From Boseongicola sp. H5 (GTDB lineage Bacteria > Pseudomonadota > Alphaproteobacteria > Rhodobacterales > Rhodobacteraceae), in contig JACNMN010000002.1 of NCBI GenBank assembly GCA_020622165.1, positions 310,001-374,000 on the forward strand: DNA of 64,000 nucleotides, in the 5' to 3' direction. The notes under the pieces were generated by a model. It did no database searches, was not told the DNA's origin, and was given only the letters and a program-made list of their open reading frames with translations. Positions 10,337 to 18,942 of this stretch are shown here, one piece after another; the stretch's first letter is position 1, and each line of letters opens with the position of its first letter. The translations under genes and the position numbers were made by a program.

Positions 10337-11844
10337 GCCGCCACCCCCGCCATCGACAGCCCGATCTCCGATTTCGCGGGCGGGGCCTGGCTGGCGTCGA
10401 ACTCGGCCACGATGCGGCCCTTGAACATCACCAGAATCCGGTCTGCCAGCGCGAGAATCTCGTCCAGCTCCGAGGACATCAGCAACACGCCGTCCCCTTC
10501 CGCCCGTGCGGCCATCAGCCTTGCGTGAATGTATTCGATGGAGCCCACGTCCAGCCCGCGTGTCGGCTGCGCCGCGACCACGAATTTCGTGTCCCGCGCA
10601 AGCTCCCGGGCGACGATCAGCTTTTGCTGATTGCCCCCCGAAAGATGCCCGGCCTCGGCAAAGACCGACGGGGTGCGGATGTCGAAATCGAGGATCGCCC
10701 CCGCCGACCATTCCTGCACATTGGCCCACCGAACCTGCGGACCGCTGGAAAACCGGTCGTCGTAATAGCTGTCGAGCACCATGTTCTCGGCCACGGTGAA
10801 GCCCGGGATCAGCCCCACATGCTGCCGGTCTTCGGGGATATGCGCCATGCCCATGCGGTGACGGCTGCGCACGGAGGCGGAGGTGATATCCTTGCCCAGA
10901 AATCTGATCCGGCCCTTCGCCGGCCGGCTCAGCCCGGTGATCGCCTCGATCAGCGCCGACTGGCCGTTGCCCTGCACGCCCGCCAGTCCCACCACCTCGC
11001 CGCTGCGGACCGACAGGCTGACATTGTCCACCGCCCGCTCGCCATTGTCGCGCAGCACGGTGAGGCCGTCGACCTCCAGAAGCGCCTCGCCGGGGGCGAA
11101 GGGGGTTTTCTCCACATCGAAACTGACGGGACGGCCCACCATCATCTCGGCAAGCTGCGCCTTGGTCATCTGCCGCGGATCGCCTTCGCCGATGATGCGG
11201 CCGCCGCGCAGCACGCTGATCCGGTCGGAGATATCCAGGATCTCGTTCAGCTTGTGGGTGATGAAGACAATCGCCTTGCCGCTTTTGCGCAGCGAGGTGA
11301 CGATCTCGAAGAAATCGCTCACCTCCTGCGGGGTCAGCACGGCGGTGGGTTCGTCCAGGATCAGGACATTGGCCGAACGGAACAGGACCTTGATGATCTC
11401 GACCCGTTGCTGAACGCCGACCGGCAGGCTCTCGACCAGCGCGTCGGGATCGGCGGTGAGCCCGTACTCCTCGCCGATCTCGCGCACCTTGCGCCGCGCG
11501 GTCTCAAGGTCGAGATGGTCGAAACGGCCCGTTGGCTCCACGCCCAGCACGACGTTTTCGGCCACGGTGAAAACCGGAACCAGCATGAAGTGCTGATGCA
11601 CCATGCCGATCCCGGCGGCGATGGCATCGCCGGGCCCCGAGAAGGACACCGGCGCGCCGTCGATGAGGATTTCGCCCGCATCGGGCCGGTAAAGTCCGCA
11701 AAGCACGTTCATCAGCGTCGACTTGCCCGCGCCGTTCTCTCCCAGAAGGCCCAGAACCTCGCCGGGACGGATCGTCAGGTTCACATCCTCGTTCGCCACG
11801 ACCGGGCCGAAGCGCTTGGTGATGCCACGCAGTTCCACCTCCAT
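10333..11844 (-). CDS. ABC transporter ATP-binding protein, two ABC domains (BMP-type importer)
   Basis: A 503-residue tandem ATPase of the sugar/nucleoside importer class. Domain 1 has Walker A GENGAGKST at 35-43, a Q-loop at MVHQHFML and Walker B LILDEPTA. Domain 2 has a degenerate Walker A (GVQGNGQSA) and its own signature LSGGNQQKLIVAREL, as is usual in this class where the second site is degenerate. It powers the two permeases encoded just downstream, with which it overlaps by four bases. The binding-protein gene lies 39 bases upstream in the same direction. Confidence 0.92.
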   Translation of the reverse strand: MEVELRGITKRFGPVVANEDVNLTIRPGEVLGLLGENGAGKSTLMNVLCGLYRPDAGEILIDGAPVSFSGPGDAIAAGIGMVHQHFMLVPVFTVAENVVLGVEPTGRFDHLDLETARRKVREIGEEYGLTADPDALVESLPVGVQQRVEIIKVLFRSANVLILDEPTAVLTPQEVSDFFEIVTSLRKSGKAIVFITHKLNEILDISDRISVLRGGRIIGEGDPRQMTKAQLAEMMVGRPVSFDVEKTPFAPGEALLEVDGLTVLRDNGERAVDNVSLSVRSGEVVGLAGVQGNGQSALIEAITGLSRPAKGRIRFLGKDITSASVRSRHRMGMAHIPEDRQHVGLIPGFTVAENMVLDSYYDDRFSSGPQVRWANVQEWSAGAILDFDIRTPSVFAEAGHLSGGNQQKLIVARELARDTKFVVAAQPTRGLDVGSIEYIHARLMAARAEGDGVLLMSSELDEILALADRILVMFKGRIVAEFDASQAPPAKSEIGLSMAGVAA

Positions 11845-11883
11845 CGGCCCGTTCTCCTTTCGATCCGTCCGGAACCGCCGCTG

Positions 11884-12906
11884 TTACTCGCCGCCGACCG
11901 GAATGCTGCCGTCGGTGATGCCTGCACGGATCTGCGCCAGTTCGTCCTGCAACTCCTGCGGCACGGCACCCGCGAAATCATGGAACGGCGCCAGATCAAC
12001 GCCGCCGTTTTCAAGGCTGCCGACGATCACGCCACCCTCGAACGCGCCGGCGATGGCGGTTTCGATCACCTCGAAAACTGTGCGGTCCATGCGTTTGACG
12101 ATCGAGGTCAGATAGACATGCCCGCGTTCGGGATCGGTCCGGTAGAGATCGGCATCCACGCCGATGATCATCAGTTCCTCAGCGCCCAGTTCATTGGCCA
12201 GCGCCGCCGATCCCAGCCCCACGGGGCCGGCAACCGGCAACACGATATCGGCGCCTTCGTCATAGAGGTTCTGCGCGAAGGCGCGCCCGTCATCGAGGGA
12301 GTCGAAATTGTTGGTGAACAACCCTTCCCGCGTTTCGGGATCCCACCCGAGCACCGTGATGTCCGTGCCCTTCTGGGCATTGTAATAGGCCACCCCGTGG
12401 GCGAACCCGTCCATGAAGATCGTCACCGGCGGGATGTTGATGCCACCGAAGACGCCCAGAACCCCCGTCTCCGTCATGCCCGCGGCAAGATAGCCCGCCA
12501 GAAAGGCCGCCTCGTCGGTGGCATAGACCTGCGCCAGCACATTCGGCAGCGGCGGATCATAGGCAAAGTCGACGATCGAGAACATCTGGTCGGGGTTCGC
12601 CTCCGCCGCGGCCTGTGTGGCATCGCCCAGCAGGAAACCGATGGTGAAGATGACATCGCAATCGCCACCCAGAAGCGAGTTTAGATTGGCCTCGTAATCG
12701 GTCTCGGCCTGGGATTCGAGGAAGCGGGCGTCGATCCCGAGCTGATCCTGCGCGTCGAGAACACCCTGCCAAGCGGTCTGGTTGAAGCTGTTGTCGTCGA
12801 TCCCGCCGACATCGGTCACCTGGCAGGCGGTGAACGCGTGGGCCGGGAGCGCAAGCCCCAATCCGACCGCGAGGGCAAGGGCTGCGCGCCTATAGTCCGA
12901 TATCAT
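11884..12906 (-). CDS. BMP family ABC transporter substrate-binding protein
   Basis: A 340-residue periplasmic protein of the Bmp/Med (PnrA-like) family, which captures nucleosides in characterised members. A signal peptide covers about the first 25 residues (hydrophobic ALALAVGLGLALPAHA). The mature part begins with the family motif VTDVGGIDDNSFNQTAWQG and later shows YATDEAAFLAGYLA and GVLGVFGG. The ATG at 12906 has AAGGA nine bases upstream; longer in-frame readings run through unsupported sequence. It is the first gene of the importer operon, and its promoter must lie in the 595-base gap shared with the divergent Crp-like regulator. Confidence 0.9.
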   Translation of the reverse strand: MISDYRRAALALAVGLGLALPAHAFTACQVTDVGGIDDNSFNQTAWQGVLDAQDQLGIDARFLESQAETDYEANLNSLLGGDCDVIFTIGFLLGDATQAAAEANPDQMFSIVDFAYDPPLPNVLAQVYATDEAAFLAGYLAAGMTETGVLGVFGGINIPPVTIFMDGFAHGVAYYNAQKGTDITVLGWDPETREGLFTNNFDSLDDGRAFAQNLYDEGADIVLPVAGPVGLGSAALANELGAEELMIIGVDADLYRTDPERGHVYLTSIVKRMDRTVFEVIETAIAGAFEGGVIVGSLENGGVDLAPFHDFAGAVPQELQDELAQIRAGITDGSIPVGGE

Positions 12907-13501
12907 GATATCTGTCCTTCTTCTGATCGCGGCCCAGGGGCCACCTTGAAATCCGTCCGAAGCGGCGCCCTGTCGGGGCGGGCCGTGTGATGCACGAAAG
13001 ACCTGTTCGGAAAAGCGATGGATGCCGGTGGTGTCGGAACTTGCTGGATCCGATCGGAACAGACCCGGTTCACAGCCCCGTCTACCGACCCCGTTCGCCC
13101 CCCACCGGGGAGCCCGCGCGAGATCGCGGAAATGCAACGCAGTCCCTGCATGGCCCGCCACCCCCTTGCCTGGATCGGAGTATGCGCCGCTGCAGAATGG
13201 GATCATTAATCCAGGTTAATCCAGCCGCTGTGCCGGCCGGTCCACCCATCGGCGCGACGGGCGGGAGCAGCGCGGCCAGGCGGGGGAGCGGTTTTTTGCA
13301 TATGAAATAGTTGTCGCAGTCGACAGAATCCCACAAGCGGGATAAGGTTGGAAAACGTGCACATGACTTGACATCGCCGCCCGACAAGACCGCGCCGCCG
13401 GAACATCGTTTTCCGACCGGCTATAGAAGCCATGAAGCTGTGGATTCGCGCGGGTTTCCGGTGGCTTGCATACGGGGACGCCGACAGCGGTGGGATCGAC
13501 A
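12907..13501. other. Intergenic region with divergent promoters and small palindromes
   Basis: A 595-base gap between the BMP importer operon (leftward) and a Crp-like gene (rightward). I see no convincing coding frame. The stretch 13291-13380 is clearly more AT-rich than its surroundings. It holds TTGTCG-CAGT-CGACAG (13311-13326, one mismatched outer pair), ATCCC-ACAAGC-GGGAT (13328-13343) and TTGACA at 13368-13373. No good -10 box follows TTGACA at standard spacing, so exact promoters are not assigned. Confidence 0.4.
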
Positions 13502-14230
13502 ATGTGGCAGGACCAGACAAGATGCGCCCAGGGCGGCATGACGGCGCTCTGCGCGGCCAGCGAACAGATCAGGACATTCGCGCGAACCGCGCAACAGATC
13601 CGCGCCGGAACCGTGATTCTTCAGGATGGTGACGAATTCGACAAGGTGATCCTTGTGGTCGACGGATGGTTGTCGAGTTCGAAATCCTTCGAAGACGGGG
13701 AGGCCCAGATCATCGATTTCATCCTGCCCGGCGACATTCTTTACGCGACCAACGGCGACGGCACGACCGTGGGTCTGACGCTGGAGGCGATCACCGATGC
13801 CAGGGTCTCGATCGTGCCGGTCCGCACATGGCAGACGATGCTCAAGGCTTCGCCCGATCTGGCCCGCGCCGTTGGCCGGATCCGCGCCGCGGCCCAGGCA
13901 CGCACCTCGGAAAGGCTGCTGCGTCTGGGCAAGGGCAGCGCGCCGATGCGGATCGCCTTCGCCATTCTGGAGCTGTCGCTCCGGCTCAGATCGCTCGGGC
14001 ATGACATGGAAGAGACCTTTCATCTGCCGCTGACCCAGAAAGCCATTGGCGATTATACCGGCCTTTCATCGGTTCATGTGTGCCGAACCATGCGTCGCCT
14101 CGTGCGGCACAACATCATCGAAACGAGCGACCATATCGACATCCGCATCCTGGACCTTGCGGCCTTGTCCGAGATCGCCGGGATCGATGTGGAGCGGCTT
14201 GAACAGGAGATCACCCCGACGGCCGCCTAG
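13502..14230 (+). CDS. Crp/Fnr family transcriptional regulator
   Basis: A 242-residue regulator. The N-terminal cyclic-nucleotide-binding fold spans about residues 20-130 and the C-terminal winged helix contains LPLTQKAIGDYTGLSSVHVCRTMRRL. It lacks the FNR-type N-terminal cysteine cluster, and its cNMP pocket does not match the cAMP-binding consensus well, so the signal is unknown. I chose the ATG at 13502, preceded by GTGGGA; a TTG 12 codons upstream and an ATG 12 codons downstream are alternatives. It is divergent from the BMP importer operon and ends tail-to-tail, overlapping the CBS gene stop. Confidence 0.82.
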   Translation: MWQDQTRCAQGGMTALCAASEQIRTFARTAQQIRAGTVILQDGDEFDKVILVVDGWLSSSKSFEDGEAQIIDFILPGDILYATNGDGTTVGLTLEAITDARVSIVPVRTWQTMLKASPDLARAVGRIRAAAQARTSERLLRLGKGSAPMRIAFAILELSLRLRSLGHDMEETFHLPLTQKAIGDYTGLSSVHVCRTMRRLVRHNIIETSDHIDIRILDLAALSEIAGIDVERLEQEITPTAA

Positions 14231-14643
14231 CGGTCTTCGACGATCTCGCCCAGCGCCTCGCCCGCGAGACGCTCGGACACGTGTTCGGCGATGTCGCCCA
14301 GCGACACCATGCCCACCAGACGATCGCGCCCGTCGAGAACCGGCAAGCGCCGCACCTGATGATCGCCCATCAGGGCCGCCAGCGTTTCCACCGAATGATC
14401 CGCGCGGCACCAGAATGCACCCGGCGTCATGATGTCCTGCGCCGTTTTCGTGCTGGCGAAGCCCGACCCGGAAATCACCCGCACCACCAGATCGCGGTCG
14501 GTGACGATGCCGGCCAGACGGCCATCCTGCACAACCGGAAGCGCGCCGATGCCATGATCGTCCATCCGGGCGGCGATCCGGGAGACCGGACAATCCACCG
14601 ATATGGTGATCAGGGGCGCCGTCATGATATCGAGAACCTTCAT
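14227..14643 (-). CDS. CBS-domain protein
   Basis: A 138-residue protein made of two CBS motifs, about residues 7-60 and 72-128, together forming one Bateman module. The repeated pattern DIMT then VxxxA then LPVxDG appears in both (MTAPLITISVDCPV and MTPGAFWCRADHS). No attached enzyme or channel domain is present. Such free-standing CBS proteins bind adenosine nucleotides and often act in stress responses. The ATG at 14643 (MKVLDIMT) is the family-like start. It lies 69 bases downstream of hsp20 in the same direction, so a shared stress transcript is possible. Confidence 0.85.
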   Translation of the reverse strand: MKVLDIMTAPLITISVDCPVSRIAARMDDHGIGALPVVQDGRLAGIVTDRDLVVRVISGSGFASTKTAQDIMTPGAFWCRADHSVETLAALMGDHQVRRLPVLDGRDRLVGMVSLGDIAEHVSERLAGEALGEIVEDR

Positions 14644-14712
14644 GCGACGCCTCCGATCAGAGATGGGGGCGGGTCTGTGCGCCCCGCACCCCGGCACACG
14701 GATCGGCGCGGG

Positions 14713-15252
14713 TCAGGCTGCGCCCTTGACTGCAATTTTCCTGCCCGTCTGTTGCGCTTCCGGCTTCTTCGGCAGATGAACCGTCAGCACGCCGTTCTTG
14801 AAATGCGCCTTGATGCCGTCATGGTCCACCCCTTCGGGAAGCTGCACGGTGCGCGTGAACGCGCCGAAGCGCCGTTCGTTGACGTAATAGTCGCCATCTT
14901 CGTCACCCTCTTCGACCTCTTCGGTCTTCTCGCCACGCAGCGTCAGGCTGTGGTCGGTGACCCGCAGATCGATATCCTCCTCGGCCATGCCGGGCAGTTC
15001 CGCGACCAGCTTGATCTCCGTTCCCTTGTCGATGATATCGAGCGTCGGGCGCACGGAGGCCAGACCGCGAAACGGAATGTCCAACCCCCGCCGCTGCCAG
15101 CCGGCCCCGAACAGCGACCCGCTCTGAAGGCCTTCAAGCAGGTCTTCGAGCTCGTCGCGGACATTCCAGACCGGGCGGCGCCGGCGTTTCTCGGGCGCGG
15201 CTTGCCCGGCATCCGGGGCCTCGGGCGCCGTGGTTTCAGATTTCTCAGCCAT
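14713..15252 (-). CDS. Hsp20/alpha-crystallin family small heat-shock protein
   Basis: A 179-residue ATP-independent holdase chaperone. The N-terminal 60 residues are acidic and proline/arginine-rich; the alpha-crystallin domain follows from about residue 70 (RPTLDIIDKGTEIKLVAELPG) and ends with NGVLTVHLPKK, the conserved C-terminal strand. The ATG at 15252 has a strong GGAGG ribosome site. It is the first gene of a leftward pair with the CBS protein. I looked in the leader for a ROSE-type thermometer and for a sigma-32 promoter and saw neither clearly. Confidence 0.9.
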   Translation of the reverse strand: MAEKSETTAPEAPDAGQAAPEKRRRRPVWNVRDELEDLLEGLQSGSLFGAGWQRRGLDIPFRGLASVRPTLDIIDKGTEIKLVAELPGMAEEDIDLRVTDHSLTLRGEKTEEVEEGDEDGDYYVNERRFGAFTRTVQLPEGVDHDGIKAHFKNGVLTVHLPKKPEAQQTGRKIAVKGAA

Positions 15253-15594
15253 CTTGTGTCCTCCGTCATCTGAACTGCGATCTGTTCGATATGCGAGCGT
15301 CTCACCGCTGGCCGCGCCCCGCATTAACCGACGATAATCCGCGTGGCGCATGGTAGCGGACGCACGGCCGAAACCGCCCGGAGACACCCCTTTTTTCGCG
15401 CTTGCGAAAAGGCCCGCTTGTTCCTCTCGCCATAGGTGAGTAAAAGACTCAGAGAAAGGGGCGACAATGCTCCCGCGCTAGCCAAACCACATCCGATGTG
15501 GCGCCAGTTTCTCCCGGACTTCTGCAAAAAAGGTGGTGTTTTGGCACAGCATGGAATGGTCGGGCCACAGTGGCCCGGAATCGCCCGGGTTCCG
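15253..15594. other. Intergenic region between hsp20 and hmuT with hairpins
   Basis: A 342-base divergent region. Visible structures are TTTTCGC-GCTT-GCGAAAA (15393-15410), a small repeat TGAGT-AAAAG-ACTCA (15437-15451) and a near-perfect 17-base palindrome CGGGCCAC-A-GTGGCCCG (15561-15577), 17 bases before the hmuT start. Any could be a regulatory site for haem uptake; none matches an iron-regulator consensus I know well. An open frame from 15436 could extend hmuT, but it would bury the signal peptide. Confidence 0.4.
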
Positions 15595-16452
15595 ATGGCT
15601 CCGGGTCTGAAGGCAACCCTGCTTGCGGTGGCGATGACCGTGGCCTGGCCTTGCGCGCAGGCCAAGGCCGAGGAGGTCGAGCGGGTTCTGTCGCTTGGCG
15701 GCGCCGTCACGGAGATCATCTACGCGCTTGGCGAGGGGGACCGCGTCGTGGCGCGCGACACGACGTCGACCTTCCCCGCCGAAGCCCGGCAACTGCCCGA
15801 CGTGGGCTATGTCCGGTCGCTGTCGCCCGAAGGCGTTCTGTCGGTCGCGCCCGATCTGATCGTCGCCACCGACGGCAGCGGCCCGGCGGAAGCGATCGAA
15901 GTTTTGCAGGCCGCGGAAATTCCCTTCGTCACCGTGCCCGAGGGCTACGATGCCGCCGCGATCCGGCTCAAGATCGAGACGATTGCCGAGGCGCTGGGCG
16001 TGCCCGAGCAGGGCGCGACGCTGGCCGACCGGGTGGAGGCGGACCTGACCGACGCAATCGAGGCCGCCCGCATGGATACCCCGCCGCGCGTGCTCTTCAT
16101 CCTGTCGTTGCAGGGGGGCAGGATCATGGCCGCCGGGGCCGGCACAGGGGCGCAGGGGATCATCGAACTGGCCGGCGGCGTGAATGCGATGCAGGGGTTC
16201 GACGGCTATCGGCAGGTGAGCGAGGAAGCCGTGCTTCTGGCGGCACCCGATGTGATCCTGATGATGGACGGCGCCGGCGACCATGCCGCCGACAGGCGCG
16301 ATGTGCTGGACCACCCGGCCCTTGGCCAGACGCCGGCGGCACGCACGGATGCCATCGTGCGGCAGCCCGGGCTGCTTCTTCTGGGCTTCGGCCCGCGCAC
16401 GCCGGAGGCGGTTCGCGCGCTCAGCGGCGCGTTTCACGCCGCGCGCGGCTAG
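15595..16452 (+). CDS. hmuT: Haem ABC transporter substrate-binding protein HmuT
   Basis: Periplasmic haem-binding protein, 285 residues from the ATG at 15595, which opens a signal peptide (MAPGLKATLLAVAMTVAWPC then AQAKAEE). The mature part has the cluster A-III binding-protein layout and HmuT-like text: VLSLGGAVTEIIYALG, VARDTTSTFP, LPDVGYVRSLSPEG and the end motif LLLLGFGPRTPEA. The frame is open upstream to 15436, but those residues look non-coding. No TonB receptor or haem-degradation gene is in view. The permease gene follows after six bases. Haem, rather than siderophore, is inferred from family resemblance. Confidence 0.85.
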   Translation: MAPGLKATLLAVAMTVAWPCAQAKAEEVERVLSLGGAVTEIIYALGEGDRVVARDTTSTFPAEARQLPDVGYVRSLSPEGVLSVAPDLIVATDGSGPAEAIEVLQAAEIPFVTVPEGYDAAAIRLKIETIAEALGVPEQGATLADRVEADLTDAIEAARMDTPPRVLFILSLQGGRIMAAGAGTGAQGIIELAGGVNAMQGFDGYRQVSEEAVLLAAPDVILMMDGAGDHAADRRDVLDHPALGQTPAARTDAIVRQPGLLLLGFGPRTPEAVRALSGAFHAARG

Positions 16453-16458
16453 CCGCCC

Positions 16459-17538
16459 ATGGTCTTCGTTCCCGCCCGATCGAGCAGCCCGCCCCGGCAG
16501 GCCGGCGACCGGCAACGGCAGGCAGGGCGCATGCTGGCCGGCCTGACGGTCCTGCTGCTTGTGATCTCGGCGATCAGCCTGACGGTGGGCGCCTCGGGCG
16601 CAAATCTCTGGACGGCGCTGGTGCAGATCCTGCGCGGCGAACAGATCGGATTGCAGGAAAGCGTCATCCTGTTCGATATCCGCCTGCCCCGGCTTGTCAT
16701 GGGGATCCTGGTGGGGGCGGCGCTGGCGGTGTCGGGCGCCGTCATGCAGGGGCTTTTCCGCAATCCGCTGGCCGATCCCGGGCTGGTCGGGGTGAGCGCT
16801 GGCGCCGGGCTGGGCGCGATCTCGGCGATTGTGCTGGGCGGGCTTCTGCCGCTGGCGATGCGCGAGGGCCTTGGCTACTACACCGTGCCGGTGGCGGCCT
16901 TTCTGGGCGGATGGTTCACGACGATCCTGCTCTATCGGCTGTCGACGAGCCGGGGGCGGACCTCCGTGGCGGTGATGCTTCTCGGCGGGATCGCCCTTGC
17001 CGCGCTGACCGGCGCGCTGTCCGGCATCCTGATCTATATGGCCAACGATGCGCAGCTCAGGGATCTGACCTTCTGGGGGCTTGGCTCGCTTGCGGGCGCC
17101 ACGTGGGAAAAGGTACTCGTGGCCGGACCGCTGATCGTGCTGGCGCTGGCGGCCACGCCGTTTCTGGCCCGTGCGCTGAACGGTCTGGCACTTGGGGAAG
17201 CGGCGGCGGCGCATCTGGGTATTCCCGTTCAGCGCATGAAGAACATCGCCATTCTGACGGTCGCGGCCGCGGTCGGCGCGGCGGTGGCCGTCTCGGGCGG
17301 GATCGGCTTCATCGGCATCGTGGTGCCGCATCTGCTGCGCCTGATGATCGGACCGGATCACCGGTATCTGCTGCCAAATGCGGCCCTGCTTGGCGCCAGC
17401 CTGCTGATCCTTGCGGACATGATATCGCGCAGCATCATCGCACCCGCCGAACTGCCCATCGGGATCGTCACGGCCACCCTTGGCGGACCGTTCTTCCTTT
17501 GGATCCTGCTGCGCAATCGCAGCCTTCTGGATCTCTGA
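16459..17538 (+). CDS. hmuU: Haem ABC transporter permease HmuU (FecCD family)
   Basis: A 359-residue FecCD-family permease with about ten hydrophobic helices, starting at residue 25 or so after a basic, proline-rich N-terminus. Family motifs present include RLPRLVMGILVGAALAVSGA, QGLFRNPLADPGLVGVSAGA and GFIGIVVPHLLRLMIGPDHR. It forms the homodimeric channel between HmuT and HmuV. The gene begins six bases after hmuT and ends five bases before hmuV, which indicates one operon. The first 24 residues are not conserved in type, and the ATG at 16531 (MLAGLTVLL) is an alternative start. Confidence 0.9.
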   Translation: MVFVPARSSSPPRQAGDRQRQAGRMLAGLTVLLLVISAISLTVGASGANLWTALVQILRGEQIGLQESVILFDIRLPRLVMGILVGAALAVSGAVMQGLFRNPLADPGLVGVSAGAGLGAISAIVLGGLLPLAMREGLGYYTVPVAAFLGGWFTTILLYRLSTSRGRTSVAVMLLGGIALAALTGALSGILIYMANDAQLRDLTFWGLGSLAGATWEKVLVAGPLIVLALAATPFLARALNGLALGEAAAAHLGIPVQRMKNIAILTVAAAVGAAVAVSGGIGFIGIVVPHLLRLMIGPDHRYLLPNAALLGASLLILADMISRSIIAPAELPIGIVTATLGGPFFLWILLRNRSLLDL

Positions 17539-17543
17539 GCCAG

Positions 17544-18332
17544 ATGCTGACCGCCACCGATATCTGCGTCAGCCTGTCCGGCACGCCGGTTCTGAACGGA
17601 CTCGACTTCCGGGCGGAGCCGGGGCAGATCACCGCGATCGTCGGCCCGAACGGGTCGGGCAAGACCACGCTGTTGCGCGCGATGACGCAGGAATTGCCGT
17701 ATGAGGGCGAAGTCCGGCTTGGCGGGGACGATATCGCGCATATCCCGGGCTGGGATCTGGCCGCGCGCCGGGCGGTCCTGCCGCAGGCCAGCCGCATCGC
17801 CTTTCCGTTCACGGTGCTCGAAATCGTACGTTTCGGCATGATGGCCTGCGCCGATCCGCCCCCGCCCACCCGCGCCTCGGAAGCGTTGGAGCGGGTCGGC
17901 CTTGCCGGGTTCGAAGGGCGGTTTTATCAGGAGCTGTCCGGCGGCGAGCAGCAGCGCGTGCAACTGGCCCGTGTGCTGACGCAGGTGTGGGATCCGGTGG
18001 GGCCGGAAGGCCCGCGCTGGCTGTTTCTGGACGAGCCGGTCTCCAGCCTCGATATCGGTCACCAGTTGGAGGTGATGGGCCTGATGGCGGATTACGCCGC
18101 CGCCGGCGGCGGTGTGGTGGCGGTGATGCACGATCTGAACCTGACCGCGATGTTCGCAGGCTCCGTCGCGATGCTCGTGCAGGGCCGGCTGGAGGCGCAG
18201 GGGCCCGCCCGGCACGTGCTGACCGACAGGATCCTGTCGGCGGCCTACGGCTGCCGGGTGCAGGTCGGGGTGGCACCGGACGGCGACATCCCCTTCGTTC
18301 TGCCGCAAGCGGCCTCCGCCCCCGGCGGCTGA
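17544..18332 (+). CDS. hmuV: Haem ABC transporter ATP-binding protein HmuV
   Basis: A 262-residue ABC ATPase. Walker A is GPNGSGKTT (34-42), the signature is LSGGEQQRVQLARVL, Walker B is WLFLDEPVSSLD and the switch histidine lies in AVMHDLNL. The sequence between signature and Walker B (TQVWDPVGPEGPR) is the short insertion commonly seen in HmuV proteins. Start is the ATG at 17544, five bases after the permease stop; the open frame continues far upstream, but only as antisense-like shadow of hmuT and hmuU. It drives haem import with HmuTU and ends facing coxG, 41 bases away. Confidence 0.92.
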   Translation: MLTATDICVSLSGTPVLNGLDFRAEPGQITAIVGPNGSGKTTLLRAMTQELPYEGEVRLGGDDIAHIPGWDLAARRAVLPQASRIAFPFTVLEIVRFGMMACADPPPPTRASEALERVGLAGFEGRFYQELSGGEQQRVQLARVLTQVWDPVGPEGPRWLFLDEPVSSLDIGHQLEVMGLMADYAAAGGGVVAVMHDLNLTAMFAGSVAMLVQGRLEAQGPARHVLTDRILSAAYGCRVQVGVAPDGDIPFVLPQAASAPGG

Positions 18333-18373
18333 TCTCCGGGACCGAGCGCCGGGCCGGGATCAGACCCGTGTTT

Positions 18374-18826
18374 TCAGGCCGCTTCGTTGGCGCCCACCCG
18401 GTCGGCCAAGTTCTTGAAGAATTTCGCCGCGAGCTTTTTCGCCGTCCCATGTATCAGGCGACTGCCAAGCTGGGCCAGTTTGCCGCCGATATCCGCATGG
18501 GCGTCGTAGCGCAAAAGCGTGCCTTCGGGATGTTCGGCCAGTTCCACCTGCGCGCCGCCCCTGGCAAACCCCGCGGCACCGCCATTGCCCTCCCCGGTCA
18601 GCGAAAACCGTTCGGGCGGGTTGTCGGGGCTGAGCGTGACGGTGCCGTTGAACCGGGCCTTCACCGGGCCGACCTTCAGCACCACCTTGGCCTCAAGCTC
18701 GGTGTCGGAATGCTTGATCAGTTCCTCGCATCCCGGAATGCAGTCTTTCAGGATCTCCGCATCGTTCAGCGCGGCATAGACCACCGCTTGCGGGGCATTG
18801 ATAACGATCTCGTCTTTCAGGTCCAT
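18374..18826 (-). CDS. coxG: CO dehydrogenase accessory protein CoxG (SRPBCC family)
   Basis: A 150-residue SRPBCC/CoxG-fold protein, the last gene of the leftward cox operon. The family opening MDLKDEIVINAPQAVVYAAL and the IPGCEEL segment are clear. In Oligotropha carboxidovorans CoxG is implicated in anchoring CO dehydrogenase to the membrane; homologues bind hydrophobic ligands such as quinones. The C-terminal membrane-anchoring extension seen in some longer CoxG proteins is absent here. It is separated from coxF by 116 bases, more than the other junctions in the operon, so it may also have its own promoter. Confidence 0.88.
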   Translation of the reverse strand: MDLKDEIVINAPQAVVYAALNDAEILKDCIPGCEELIKHSDTELEAKVVLKVGPVKARFNGTVTLSPDNPPERFSLTGEGNGGAAGFARGGAQVELAEHPEGTLLRYDAHADIGGKLAQLGSRLIHGTAKKLAAKFFKNLADRVGANEAA

Positions 18827-18942
18827 TTCAGGTCTCTTTCGTCTGGCAACAGGGAAGCTGGATCAGGGCCGGGCGGTCGCAAGCCCCCGGCGGCGTCATC
18901 GGGGGAGCCCCGGCCATCGCCGGGGCCCTTGTGGCGGGCACG

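Noticed and set aside
10525-12684. Plus-strand open frame of about 720 codons over the BMP ATPase and binding-protein genes
   Set aside because: Antisense shadow of genes with intact Walker motifs and signal peptide.
13502-14230. FNR-type oxygen sensor
   Set aside because: No N-terminal cysteine cluster for a [4Fe-4S] centre; only scattered cysteines.
15253-15400. ROSE-like thermometer or sigma-32 promoter upstream of hsp20
   Set aside because: No U-rich anti-Shine-Dalgarno element next to the GGAGG site and no convincing heat-shock promoter boxes were found.
15498-17543. Upstream extension of the hmuV frame
   Set aside because: It runs through hmuT and hmuU in another frame; hmuV has a proper ATG at 17544 with the correct N-terminus.
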